DNA of 64,000 nucleotides from JANOZM01 sp031429355 (GTDB lineage Bacteria; Pseudomonadota; Gammaproteobacteria; Burkholderiales; Burkholderiaceae_E): NCBI GenBank assembly GCA_031429355.1, contig JANOZM010000004.1, positions 62,001 through 126,000 of the forward strand, written 5' to 3'. The translations under genes were made by a program, and so were the position numbers. This document shows positions 1 through 8,902 of the stretch, piece after piece. Every line of letters begins with the position of its first letter. Positions within the stretch are counted from its first letter, which is position 1. Below the pieces are notes generated by a model. The model worked only from the letters and a program-made list of their open reading frames with translations. It did no database searches and was not told the DNA's origin.

Positions 1-668
1 AGTCGTGGCTACATAGCGTTGATGGTGCATACAAAATGAATCGCGACTGGACCGGTTTGCTGCGCCACATCGTTAACGTAAATGACACCAAGGAAAACAA
101 TGGCGTAGCCCCTAGCCAACGTTACTTACAACGCAGTCAAGTAGGAGCGGCTTGGCGCGAAACCGATTTAAACCGCATGAACGCCTTATTTTTACTCGAA
201 CTAAAGCGCGAAAAAGACAGTGCATTGTTTGCAGAATCTAGCAATCGACGGGTGACGCAATGGTCTTCCAATTTTAATTGGAAACCCAACCATGACCTTA
301 CAGTAGCTAGCGGATACGCCAGCAAATGGGTTAAAGAACTAATTTCCGGCACTACCCAAAAATCTCGCGTCGATCGCCTGAATGGCCGTGTCACTTGGGA
401 TTTTGCGGAGCGTTGGGATGCTAGCGTTTTAGCGTCGGTCATGCGCGAGCGTACCTTCAAAGCAAAGCAATCGAGCCTCGGTGTCGAGTTGGGTTATCAA
501 TTGAAAACTAACTTATGGCTTTCGTTGGGTTACAACAAACATGGCTACACAGATCGCGATACCGTTAGTGCAGACAATACAGAACAGGGTATATTTCTGC
601 GCCTACGCTATAAGTTCGATGAACACAGCTTTAAGCGTGATCAATCAGAACATTCGGATTCAAAATAA
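1..668 (+). CDS. C-terminal outer-membrane beta-barrel domain (partial, 5' end outside window)
   Basis: An open frame reads from base 3 through the apparent Met codon at 36 without a stop, so the gene starts upstream and only its C-terminal part (about 220 residues) is present. The visible segment is made of alternating amphipathic strands with many aromatic residues (for example DWTGLLRHIVN, NLWLSLGYNKHGYTDRD, IFLRLRYKFDE). This matches the C-terminal barrel seen at the end of very large DUF11/SdrD-B proteins of Burkholderiales; that family match is from memory. It most likely anchors a large surface protein in the outer membrane. Oddity: about twelve polar residues follow the last strand, so the terminal aromatic usual for BAM recognition is not at the very C-terminus. 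The next gene starts 2 bases after this stop, so the two are probably one operon. Confidence 0.7.
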   Translation, partial: SWLHSVDGAYKMNRDWTGLLRHIVNVNDTKENNGVAPSQRYLQRSQVGAAWRETDLNRMNALFLLELKREKDSALFAESSNRRVTQWSSNFNWKPNHDLTVASGYASKWVKELISGTTQKSRVDRLNGRVTWDFAERWDASVLASVMRERTFKAKQSSLGVELGYQLKTNLWLSLGYNKHGYTDRDTVSADNTEQGIFLRLRYKFDEHSFKRDQSEHSDSK

Positions 669-670
669 AA

Positions 671-3600
671 ATGTGCCCCCAAATTGTTGCTTGCAGTCCA
701 TGGCTAACTTTTCTTCACAACCGGCTCTTGCATTTTCGATTCAGCAAAGCTTTACAGTTTTGTGTAGCTAAACTTTTACTAGCCTGCATCGTGCTGTCCG
801 TCGCACCGACAGCTTTTGCGGCTTACATTAATCGTTACACCACGACCACCAATGGCGCGATTACCTTTACGGGCAATAGTCTTGGCTTAGATGGTTCGAC
901 GACCGCTGGAACGCCGGGAACTTCTGGCTCAATCGGCGCATTTATTACAACAGACCAAACCCTAAAGTATTTAAACTTTCCTTTCGGCACCACCAATGAT
1001 TGGACGAAAAACGGCTCTTCCGCCAATTTATCTATACCAGCGGGCAGCACCATTCTGTATGCAGAGATCGTTTGGACCGGTACTTACGCTTATGGAACTC
1101 AAAACGTTTTAGCGAACCTCAATGATCCGATTACGTTTAAAACGCCCTTAGGTACTTACAGCATTAGCCCAGACGCAGCGACTTCTCAAACGGCCGGAGC
1201 GGTGAGCACCACTGGTGGTCCATGTACAACGCCCTATTGCCGATATGTACGATCCGCAAACGTTACCGGTTTAGTTACATTAGGACAGGCTGGTACATAC
1301 GAAGTTGGCAAAGTACCTGGCACTGCCAACACTGAAGCAAACAACAATGCGGCGGGCTGGACTTTAGCCGTTGTTTACGGCAACTCATCCTTACCGTCGC
1401 GTAACATGACTTTATTTGTAGGCGCAGAATTAGGTGGCGCAGCACCGACCAGCGTTAGTGGTTTTTGTACTAATTTAGTAGGTCCAGTCAAAGGCCGACT
1501 ATTAGTCAGCGCGCTCGAAGGCGATGTAAGAATTTTAAATGACAAAATGCGTTTTGGACCCAGCGCTGCAACACTGGTAGATCTTTCGGGTCCAAATAAT
1601 AACGTTAACAACTTCTTTGCTGGTGCAATAAACGGCGACAACGGCGCTGTCAATACGACAGGTAGTTTTGGGACCAGTAATCACACAACAACACCAACTG
1701 TTGGCGCACGCCAAGGTTACGACATTACCAACATCGATGTATCCAGTGCATTGGTAAACAATCAAACTTCCGCCGTCGCACAAGGTGCAACCGACGGCGA
1801 CCAGTACACCATTAACGCGCTCGCTATTCAAATTGATGTTGGTGCGCCAAAGTTCCCAGTAACAGTAAAAGCCGCTGATCGCACGATTACGCACATTGGC
1901 GAAACGATCACTTACACAATTACATTAGACAATACCGCGGGAACCGCCAACGCAGCTAATGTACTGTTTACCGATACACCACCTGCGGGTATGAGTTTTG
2001 TTGCGGGATCGATGACATATAACGGCACCTCCTTACCGACAGCAAACCCGATATCAGGAACCAATGTTGGCACTATTAATGCAGGTACGACGGGCATAGT
2101 CACGATCAAAATGAAAGTCGACGCAATTCCTGCAGCACCGGCTTTGGCGCAATACCTGAACAGTGCAAAATGGACTTACGATTTTATTCCTTGCGCCGGA
2201 TTCGCAACAGAATATGGTTCATTGGTTACCAACCCCAATTTAATTAATGCAGTGCGTTTAGCACCCACAAAAACAGTTAGTCCAACAGGGGTTGTACCCG
2301 TCGGCCAACAGTTAACTTATACGATTACCGTTCCAAACTCTGGACAAGTAGGCTCTTCCGGAACCACCTTAGAAGACCCTATTCCCCCTGGTACGACCTA
2401 TGTAGCCAATTCAACGACGTTAAACGGAATTAGCATTCCGGATACCGCCGGTACTATGCCTTTTGCGAACGCTAGTTTAATTAACTCATCGGGGCAATCT
2501 GCCGGCGTTGTTGCAGCGGGGGCTACAGCAACTATTCAATTTAAAGTAACGGTCAATAACAATCCCCCTAGCGTTATAACCAACACCGCTTTTATCGACC
2601 CCGATGGCCTTGCAAATATTGCTCAGCCTATTTCTGTTTTCGCGGTTAACACACCGTTAACGCCGCCTGTAGCAAGCAAAGCCTTTTTACCTACTACAAT
2701 TAGCGCAGGTGCAACTTCTAAACTAACTGTTACAGTAACCAACGCTAATGCAACAGCATTAACCTTGGCGGCGCTTTCGGATACTTTGCCCGCCGGTTTG
2801 GTTATTGCCACGCCAGCGAACGCAAGCACCAACTGTGGTGGCGGCACTGCCTTGGCTACCCCCGGAGGAATTACCCTCGGCCTATCGGGCGGTACCATAC
2901 CGGTCAATTCAAGCTGTACGGTTTCAGCTGATGTGCTCGGTGCAACGGCGGGAATCTATGTCAATATTATTCCAACGGGTGCAGTAACAACAGCAAATGC
3001 GGGCGCAAATACTGCGCAAACCACGGCAACATTAACCGTGTTGCAGGGTCCTAGTATTAACAAATCATTTTCACCGTCCACCATTGCACAGGGCGGGATA
3101 TCAACATTAACTATTACGCTCGTTAATCCGACAGCAAGCATACTAACCAACGCCAACGTTACAGACCCACTACCTGCTGGTGTAACCATTGCAGCAGTAC
3201 CAACTCTGGTGAACAACTGTGGCGGTTCAGTTACAGCAGCAGCCGGATCGGGCAACGTCGTTATAAACAACGCCAGCATCCCTAGTGCAAACGTCTGTAC
3301 AGTTAAGGTTAACGTTACCTCCAACGCAATTGGCAGTTATAACAATGTTATTGCCGCTGGCGCACTAACCACAAGTGGTGGCAGCAATGCTTCTAGCGCA
3401 CAAGCGGATTTAAACGTCGCTTCACCACAAATTAGCAAAGGGTTTACGCCTGCAGTAGTCGCAGTAAACGGTAACTCGACCTTAACCATTACGCTCTCAA
3501 ACCCAACCAGCTCGCCGATCACCGGCGCAACTTTTAACGACGTCTTTCCAACCAGTCCTGCTGGACTTTCATTAGCCAACACAACAACCACAAACAGTTG

Positions 3601-6600
3601 CGGTGGCAGCCTCACTAACAATTTAGGTACGGCTTTAGCAGCAGGCAACGTTGGTGTTCGTTTAACTAACGGATTAATTCCGGCAGGTGGTAGCTGTACA
3701 GTTACTTTTATCGTGCGCTCAAGTGTTGGCGGCAATTTTGTCAACACTATTCCAGCGGGTGCTTTAACGACAACAGGCTTCGGCAGTAATACCTCGCCCG
3801 CAACCGCAACTTTGTCTGTCGGCTTACCATCGGTCGTCAAAGCTTTTGGCACCATTGCATCGCCTATCGCAACCGTTGTTACAGGTACCAACGTTCCGCT
3901 AACAATTCAAATCAATAACCCCAATACAAGTGCCTTAGCAATTACACAGCTGACCGATGTATTTCCAATTGGTATGTTTTTAGGCAACACCACTATTTCA
4001 ACCAATAGCTGTGGAACCACCGTAACAGACGCCAGTGGCGCTGCGTTGGCAACCGGAGCTACCGGTGTACGCTTTACGGGCGGCTCCATCCCCGCAAATT
4101 CAAACTGTACTGTTGTACTTAACGTGCAATCGCCAACCGCTGGAAGCTACGCCAACACAATTGCTGGCGGCGGACTAATCACTCCAAGTGGCAGCAACGC
4201 GTTCCCAACCAGCGCCAGTATTGAAGTGCTAGCCAGACCAACTATTACTAAATCGTTTTCACCCACCTCTGTTAGTGCTGGTGGAATCTCAACACTCACA
4301 ATTACTTTATTCAACAGCAACGCCGTCACGTTAGTTGGCGCTACGTTTACCGATACTTTCCCAACTGCACCTGGCCCAATGACTTTGGCCAACACCACAA
4401 CGACAAACACTTGTGGTGGAACACTACAAGACAATGGTGGAACCCTATTGAATGCCGGTGATGTCGGTATCCGATTAACTGACGGTGCAATTCCGGGCAA
4501 CGGCTCGTGCGCCATTACCTTGGCGGTAACCGCCAACGTCTTAGGCAGCTATACCAATACAATTGCTTTGGGTAATTTACAGACAACCAATGGCGGCAAC
4601 TCAACGGCCGCCGCAAGCGCAGTTTTAAATGTAGCGGTACTACCACCACAAGTAAGTAAGCAATTTGCCAGTGCACAAGTTGGACGAAATACTCCCGTCA
4701 AACTCACGCTTACAATTGTTAATCCCAATATTTCTGGCAACTTAACGGGTGTCCAGCTAAGCGACCCACTACCTAGCCTACCCGCACAAATGGTCGTTGC
4801 ACCGACACCGAATACGTCAGTTAGCGGTTGTGGTGCAGCAACGCTAACCTCACCAGCGGGCGCCAACACCATTAGTTTAAGCGGCGCCACGGTAGCGGTC
4901 GGTACATCCTGCGTTATTCAAGTCGATGTTGTTGGCCCGGTCGCGGGCAGCTACATCAATACGACCAACATTGTTACTTCAACCAACGGTGGTAATGGAA
5001 ACAACGCGTCGGCTACTTTACGCGCACTAGAGTCGCCACAAGTTAGCAAAGGGTTTTCGCCAAGTACAATTAGTGTTGGCGGCACTTCAATTTTAACGGT
5101 CACAATTAGCAACCCGAATCCAAGTGATACTTTAAACAATGTAGCCGTTAGTGACACTTATGTTACTGGCCTACTCAACAGCAGTTCCCCCAATCCAGTG
5201 GTATTTTGTAGCCCGGCCAGCAGCGCAATATTGGTAGGCGGCGTGGGTAGCGCAAATTCAGTTGGATTGAGCGGCGCAACGCTAGCAGCTGGCGGTTTTT
5301 GTCGAGTTACTGTCAACGTCGTAGCATCATTGGTAGGTGTTATTCCAAACACAACGAGTGCCGTTACTTCAACCAATGCCGGAAGCAGCAACGCTGCTAC
5401 AGCCAATCTAATAGTCGGTGTTGACGTTAGCGGATTTGTTTACCTAGATAGCAATGTAAGCGGCATAAAAGAAGCTAGCGAAACCGGTTCGGCTTTAGTG
5501 ATTTACGCGAAGCTTTTATCGAGCGGCATTGTTCAACAAATCGTTGCCATCAATCCCGCCACGGGCGCTTATTTATTTAGTGGTGTCGTTGCCGGAGCGT
5601 ATACCGTTGTAATCGATGACAATAACAACGTAGCCGACACTTCCGGCACTTTACCTTCCGGCTGGTACGGTACCGACACGCCGTCGATGACACGCTTTCT
5701 TAACGTCGGCACGACAAGTGTTGCAAACTTTAACTTCGGCGTAAACAACGGCGCATTCATCACAGGCAGAGTTTTTAAAGACGATGGTTTAGGTGCTGGC
5801 GCAATTGCAAACGACGGCACTCAAAATGGTAGCGAGCTAGGGATTGCAGGTTCGCTCGTACGGCTAACCAACTGCGCAGCGACAACCTATACCAGCGTTA
5901 CTAGCGATAGTAGTGGTAATTTCAGCCTAGCGATTCCCGCTAGTTTAACGAACGGCAGCGCCCTGTGTATTGTGCAAACTAATAGCTCAGGTTTTGTTTC
6001 GACCGGCGCTAACGTTGGCAATAGTGCAGGGCTTTACACCCGTACAACCGACACACTGTCATTCACTTATTCGAGCAGCACCAATTACAGCGGCATACAG
6101 TTTGGCGATGTTCCGGTTAATACATTTTCAACAGACGGCGCACAAACCGCTTTAGCAGGTTCGGCAATTAGTTACACACATACCTTCGTTGCGGGTAGCG
6201 GTGGAACGCTCACACTGACCTCATCAGCTAGCGCCAATCCCGCTCAAGCTGGATGGAGCGAAGTGTTGTATCGCGACACCAATTGCAATGGCAGTTTAGA
6301 CGCCGGTGAAACCGTTATTGTGGCGGCAATTCCAGTGATCGCGGGCGATCAAATTTGTATTGTCGTACGTCAATTTATTCCTGCAGGGGCAAGTAGCGGC
6401 GCTATCAATAACGTCGTGGTTACTGCCGCATTTAACTACACCAATGCAAACCCGGCGCTAATGAGTAATTTAACTCGCAACGACACGACAACCGTTGGTA
6501 ACCCAAGTAGTGCCGGCTTGGTTTTAACAAAAACTGTCGACAAAACTTCGGCCTTACCGGGTGAAAATATTACCTATACGGTAACGTTTGTTAATAGCGG

Positions 6601-6820
6601 ATCGGGGCCTTTAACCAGCGTTGTTATAAACGACACAACCCCTGCGTTTACTAGTTTCGTTTCAGCCTCTTGTGGGGCAAACCCTCCAGTCATTACGGTG
6701 TGCACCCTAACGAGCAACCCAATTGTTGGCACTACCGGAGCAATCATATGGACTCTTACCGGCAGCTTAAACCCTGGCAGTACTAGTTTTGTTCAGTTCA
6801 CAGTGAAGGTAAACAACTAA
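671..6820 (+). CDS. Giant secreted protein with tandem DUF11-type repeats and an SdrD B-like domain
   Basis: This is a 2049-residue protein. The N-terminus carries a long signal peptide ending near residue 50 (VAPTAFA then AY). The first ATG at 671 has no clear Shine-Dalgarno; a TTG at 728 would give a more usual 31-residue signal peptide. After an N-terminal domain of about 380 residues come classical DUF11 modules (ITYTITLDN, LTYTITVPNSG), then seven imperfect repeats of 125-137 residues, an SdrD-B-like module (residues about 1587-1690, GFVYLDSN), a second similar module, and a final DUF11 module ending in VQFTVKVNN. There is no C-terminal barrel, LPXTG signal or autotransporter domain, so surface attachment is unexplained. 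DUF11 proteins are usually adhesins or surface-layer stalks. It probably works with the barrel protein just upstream. Confidence 0.85.
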   Translation: MCPQIVACSPWLTFLHNRLLHFRFSKALQFCVAKLLLACIVLSVAPTAFAAYINRYTTTTNGAITFTGNSLGLDGSTTAGTPGTSGSIGAFITTDQTLKYLNFPFGTTNDWTKNGSSANLSIPAGSTILYAEIVWTGTYAYGTQNVLANLNDPITFKTPLGTYSISPDAATSQTAGAVSTTGGPCTTPYCRYVRSANVTGLVTLGQAGTYEVGKVPGTANTEANNNAAGWTLAVVYGNSSLPSRNMTLFVGAELGGAAPTSVSGFCTNLVGPVKGRLLVSALEGDVRILNDKMRFGPSAATLVDLSGPNNNVNNFFAGAINGDNGAVNTTGSFGTSNHTTTPTVGARQGYDITNIDVSSALVNNQTSAVAQGATDGDQYTINALAIQIDVGAPKFPVTVKAADRTITHIGETITYTITLDNTAGTANAANVLFTDTPPAGMSFVAGSMTYNGTSLPTANPISGTNVGTINAGTTGIVTIKMKVDAIPAAPALAQYLNSAKWTYDFIPCAGFATEYGSLVTNPNLINAVRLAPTKTVSPTGVVPVGQQLTYTITVPNSGQVGSSGTTLEDPIPPGTTYVANSTTLNGISIPDTAGTMPFANASLINSSGQSAGVVAAGATATIQFKVTVNNNPPSVITNTAFIDPDGLANIAQPISVFAVNTPLTPPVASKAFLPTTISAGATSKLTVTVTNANATALTLAALSDTLPAGLVIATPANASTNCGGGTALATPGGITLGLSGGTIPVNSSCTVSADVLGATAGIYVNIIPTGAVTTANAGANTAQTTATLTVLQGPSINKSFSPSTIAQGGISTLTITLVNPTASILTNANVTDPLPAGVTIAAVPTLVNNCGGSVTAAAGSGNVVINNASIPSANVCTVKVNVTSNAIGSYNNVIAAGALTTSGGSNASSAQADLNVASPQISKGFTPAVVAVNGNSTLTITLSNPTSSPITGATFNDVFPTSPAGLSLANTTTTNSCGGSLTNNLGTALAAGNVGVRLTNGLIPAGGSCTVTFIVRSSVGGNFVNTIPAGALTTTGFGSNTSPATATLSVGLPSVVKAFGTIASPIATVVTGTNVPLTIQINNPNTSALAITQLTDVFPIGMFLGNTTISTNSCGTTVTDASGAALATGATGVRFTGGSIPANSNCTVVLNVQSPTAGSYANTIAGGGLITPSGSNAFPTSASIEVLARPTITKSFSPTSVSAGGISTLTITLFNSNAVTLVGATFTDTFPTAPGPMTLANTTTTNTCGGTLQDNGGTLLNAGDVGIRLTDGAIPGNGSCAITLAVTANVLGSYTNTIALGNLQTTNGGNSTAAASAVLNVAVLPPQVSKQFASAQVGRNTPVKLTLTIVNPNISGNLTGVQLSDPLPSLPAQMVVAPTPNTSVSGCGAATLTSPAGANTISLSGATVAVGTSCVIQVDVVGPVAGSYINTTNIVTSTNGGNGNNASATLRALESPQVSKGFSPSTISVGGTSILTVTISNPNPSDTLNNVAVSDTYVTGLLNSSSPNPVVFCSPASSAILVGGVGSANSVGLSGATLAAGGFCRVTVNVVASLVGVIPNTTSAVTSTNAGSSNAATANLIVGVDVSGFVYLDSNVSGIKEASETGSALVIYAKLLSSGIVQQIVAINPATGAYLFSGVVAGAYTVVIDDNNNVADTSGTLPSGWYGTDTPSMTRFLNVGTTSVANFNFGVNNGAFITGRVFKDDGLGAGAIANDGTQNGSELGIAGSLVRLTNCAATTYTSVTSDSSGNFSLAIPASLTNGSALCIVQTNSSGFVSTGANVGNSAGLYTRTTDTLSFTYSSSTNYSGIQFGDVPVNTFSTDGAQTALAGSAISYTHTFVAGSGGTLTLTSSASANPAQAGWSEVLYRDTNCNGSLDAGETVIVAAIPVIAGDQICIVVRQFIPAGASSGAINNVVVTAAFNYTNANPALMSNLTRNDTTTVGNPSSAGLVLTKTVDKTSALPGENITYTVTFVNSGSGPLTSVVINDTTPAFTSFVSASCGANPPVITVCTLTSNPIVGTTGAIIWTLTGSLNPGSTSFVQFTVKVNN
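2666..5430 (+). repeat. Seven tandem DUF11-like protein repeats within the giant secreted protein
   Basis: Repeat units start at about 2666, 3050, 3425, 3827, 4238, 4646 and 5036, so the period is 375-411 bases and always a multiple of three. Each unit opens with a P-x-[VI]-x-K-x-F motif (PVASKAF, PSINKSF, PQISKGF, PSVVKAF, PTITKSF, PQVSKQF, PQVSKGF) followed by a strand of the type STLTITLxNP. Most units contain a conserved pair of cysteines: one early, in contexts such as NCGG, and one about 30-40 residues later in SCTV. The DNA is diverged between units, which suggests old duplications held by selection and not recent expansion. Confidence 0.85.
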
Positions 6821-6840
6821 AGGTTTGTTCGAAACCGCCA

Positions 6841-6870
6841 AACGTCAACTATCTGAGACTTATTGACGTT
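6841..6870. repeat. 8-bp inverted repeat in the gap after the DUF11 gene
   Basis: AACGTCAA at 6841-6848 and TTGACGTT at 6863-6870 are perfect inverted copies separated by 14 bases. No T-run follows, so it is a weak terminator candidate. TTGACG inside the right arm could equally be a -35 element for the glycine-zipper gene starting at 6920. I cannot decide between these. Confidence 0.35.
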
Positions 6871-6919
6871 AATCTCGTTTGGGGTTCAAATTTACTCTAC
6901 TTGTTCTTAGGAGCACACC

Positions 6920-7393
6920 ATGAAGCGTTTTACATTAGCAGCAGCTACCGTACTCACAATGGCATTGTTTTCAACGGGTTTAGCTTCCCTAGCAACGGCT
7001 CAAACAGCCGGAGCAGGCGTTCGCAGCACCGCGCCCACACCAAATACAAAAGAAGTCATCTGCCCCGATTGCGGCACGATCACTTCGATTACGCAAAAGA
7101 AAGTTAAAGGCAAAGCCACTTGGAAGGGTACCGTCGGCGGTGCTGTTGCTGGTGGCGTCGTTGGCAACCAAGTTGGTGGTGGTGATGGCAATAAAATCGC
7201 TACTGGTGCTGGTGCAATTGGCGGCGCGATCGCGGGCCGTGAAATCGAAAAGCGGATGAACAAAAAAGATGTTTTCGAAATCGTAGTTCAGATGAATGAC
7301 GGCACCAGCCGCACCATTCAAAAAGAGCAAAAAGGTTCATTGCAACAAGGCGACCGAGTAAAAGTTCAAGGCGATACGATTATTATTCGCTAG
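6920..7393 (+). CDS. Glycine-zipper 2TM-domain envelope protein
   Basis: A 157-residue protein. The ATG at 6920 follows a good AGGAG at about 6909-6913. Residues 1-28 form a signal peptide ending ATAQT; there is no lipobox cysteine, so it is probably periplasmic or peripheral and not a lipoprotein. A CPDC motif (about residues 51-54) precedes the glycine-zipper segment (about residues 74-108), rich in GxxxG: GGAVAGGVVGNQVGGG and GAGAIGGAIAGREIEKR. The C-terminal 45 residues form a small domain ending in GDRVKVQGDTIIIR. The architecture is that of the SlyB/17-kDa antigen group of envelope proteins, linked to outer-membrane integrity; the exact role here is unknown. Convergent with mnmE. Confidence 0.8.
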   Translation: MKRFTLAAATVLTMALFSTGLASLATAQTAGAGVRSTAPTPNTKEVICPDCGTITSITQKKVKGKATWKGTVGGAVAGGVVGNQVGGGDGNKIATGAGAIGGAIAGREIEKRMNKKDVFEIVVQMNDGTSRTIQKEQKGSLQQGDRVKVQGDTIIIR

Positions 7394-7437
7394 TTTTTGG
7401 CGGGTTGTTTTATTCGCGAAGTGGGTGGGTTCCTTAA

Positions 7438-7462
7438 TTGCGCGACTTACCAAAGTGCGCAA
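7438..7462. terminator. Hairpin between convergent genes, possible bidirectional terminator
   Basis: TTGCGC (7438-7443) pairs with GCGCAA (7457-7462), and the inner ACTT/AAGT continues the stem past one bulged G. It lies between the stop of the glycine-zipper gene and the stop of mnmE. T-runs on both sides are poor, so termination is only inferred from position. Confidence 0.35.
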
Positions 7463-7463
7463 G

Positions 7464-8888
7464 TTACTTGCCGATACAAAAACGGCTGAAGATTTCACCC
7501 AGTAAATCGTCAGCCGTAAATTGCCCAGTAATCGACGACAGCTGAGCCTGCGCTAAGCGCAATTCTTCGGCCATCAAATCTAAACGGCTATTGCCTAAAG
7601 CCGCGTGCCCTTGTGCAAACACCGTATGTTGGTGTGCCTTACGCATCGCTACCAACTGTCGTTCGCGCGCCAAAATTAAATCGTCGCCACTGTTTTGCCA
7701 ACCGACGCACTTTAAAATTTCTTGCCTTAGTAAGTCCAGTCCTAGGGCAAGACGCGCAGAACAATGGACAACCGTTTGTGGCGAATTTTGTTCATCCGTC
7801 AGCGTCTCTACTCTAGGTGATTGATTGGTGGATAAATCCACTTTGTTCATCACTTGAATAATGGGCGTTCGACGACTTTGTGCTTGGCTTAACCGCGCAC
7901 GAATTGAATCGAGTAACGCATCTGGATCAACCGTTGCTAATTGGCTATCGATCTCCCAAGCCCGCAAATGCAAAACTAAATCGGCGCTCTCAATTTCTTG
8001 CCAAGTACGTTCAATTCCAATTTGTTCAACGGTATCTTTAGTCTCGCGCAAACCAGCGGTATCGATTATGTTTAAGGCAATACCTTCGATGCTAATAGCC
8101 TGAACCACTTTATCGCGCGTCGTGCCCGCGATAGGTGTAACAATTGCAATCTCTTGACCCGCCAGGGCATTGAGCAAGCTGCTCTTACCAACATTCGGTG
8201 AGCCGGCCAACACCACATTTAAGCCACTACGCAACAAAGCCCCTTGCGCGGCGCGCGACAGCAGTTGTTGCATCGAATCTAAGATAGTCTGCAGTTGCCC
8301 TCGGGCATCGGCCGCCTCAAGAAAATCAATTTCTTCTTCCGGAAAATCTAACGTCGCCTCAACCAACATCCGTAACCGTATAACCTGTTCAACAATGGTT
8401 TGAATTTGTTGGGAAAACACACCTTGCAACGAGCGATTTGCAAGGCGCACCGCTTGCTCAGTTTGAGCATCGATTAAGTCGGCAACGGCTTCGGCCTGCG
8501 CTAGATCGAGCTTGTCGTTTAAAAAAGCGCGTTGGGTAAATTCACCCGCATCGGCAGCACGCACCCCAAGCGCTAGTACACGGCGCAACAACATGTTTAA
8601 AACTACTGGGCCACCGTGGCCTTGTAGTTCCAAAACATCTTCACCTGTAAACGAATGAGGGCCTTGAAAAAACAAGGCAATGCCGGTATCAATCGCGGTG
8701 CGCTGAGCGTCAACAAAATCGCAATATAAAACTTGTCGAGGCACAATCGGTTTGCTTAATAACTCTTTTGCAACCAGCCGCGCGTTCGGGCCCGAGACAC
8801 GGACAACGCCAATACCGCCCTTGCCGTTTGCAGTAGCAACTGCTGCAATGGTGTCTTTAACGTAAGAAACTTTCGGTAAAGAAGTCAT
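7464..8888 (-). CDS. mnmE: tRNA uridine-5-carboxymethylaminomethyl modification GTPase MnmE (TrmE)
   Basis: With MnmG, MnmE installs the 5-(carboxymethyl)aminomethyl group on the wobble uridine of certain tRNAs. The N-terminal tetrahydrofolate-binding domain begins DTIAAVATANGKGGIGVVRV. The G domain has a Walker A (GSPNVGKSSLLNAL), a switch region GTTRDK, DTAG and NKVD. The C-terminus ends with the family's CIGK, whose Cys is conserved. I place the start at 8888 (MTSLPKVSYVKD), giving 474 residues, the usual family length; a longer frame back to 8951 would overlap yidC and add a non-conserved tail. The gene is 14 bases downstream of yidC in the rpmH-rnpA-yidD-yidC-mnmE gene string typical of proteobacterial origins. 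Confidence 0.96.
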   Translation of the reverse strand: MTSLPKVSYVKDTIAAVATANGKGGIGVVRVSGPNARLVAKELLSKPIVPRQVLYCDFVDAQRTAIDTGIALFFQGPHSFTGEDVLELQGHGGPVVLNMLLRRVLALGVRAADAGEFTQRAFLNDKLDLAQAEAVADLIDAQTEQAVRLANRSLQGVFSQQIQTIVEQVIRLRMLVEATLDFPEEEIDFLEAADARGQLQTILDSMQQLLSRAAQGALLRSGLNVVLAGSPNVGKSSLLNALAGQEIAIVTPIAGTTRDKVVQAISIEGIALNIIDTAGLRETKDTVEQIGIERTWQEIESADLVLHLRAWEIDSQLATVDPDALLDSIRARLSQAQSRRTPIIQVMNKVDLSTNQSPRVETLTDEQNSPQTVVHCSARLALGLDLLRQEILKCVGWQNSGDDLILARERQLVAMRKAHQHTVFAQGHAALGNSRLDLMAEELRLAQAQLSSITGQFTADDLLGEIFSRFCIGK

Positions 8889-8902
8889 TGCAGCCGTGTA
8901 CT

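Noticed and set aside
3337..3891. Long minus-strand frames across the DUF11 gene
   Set aside because: They mirror the repetitive coding strand, have no start signals and recur at the repeat period.
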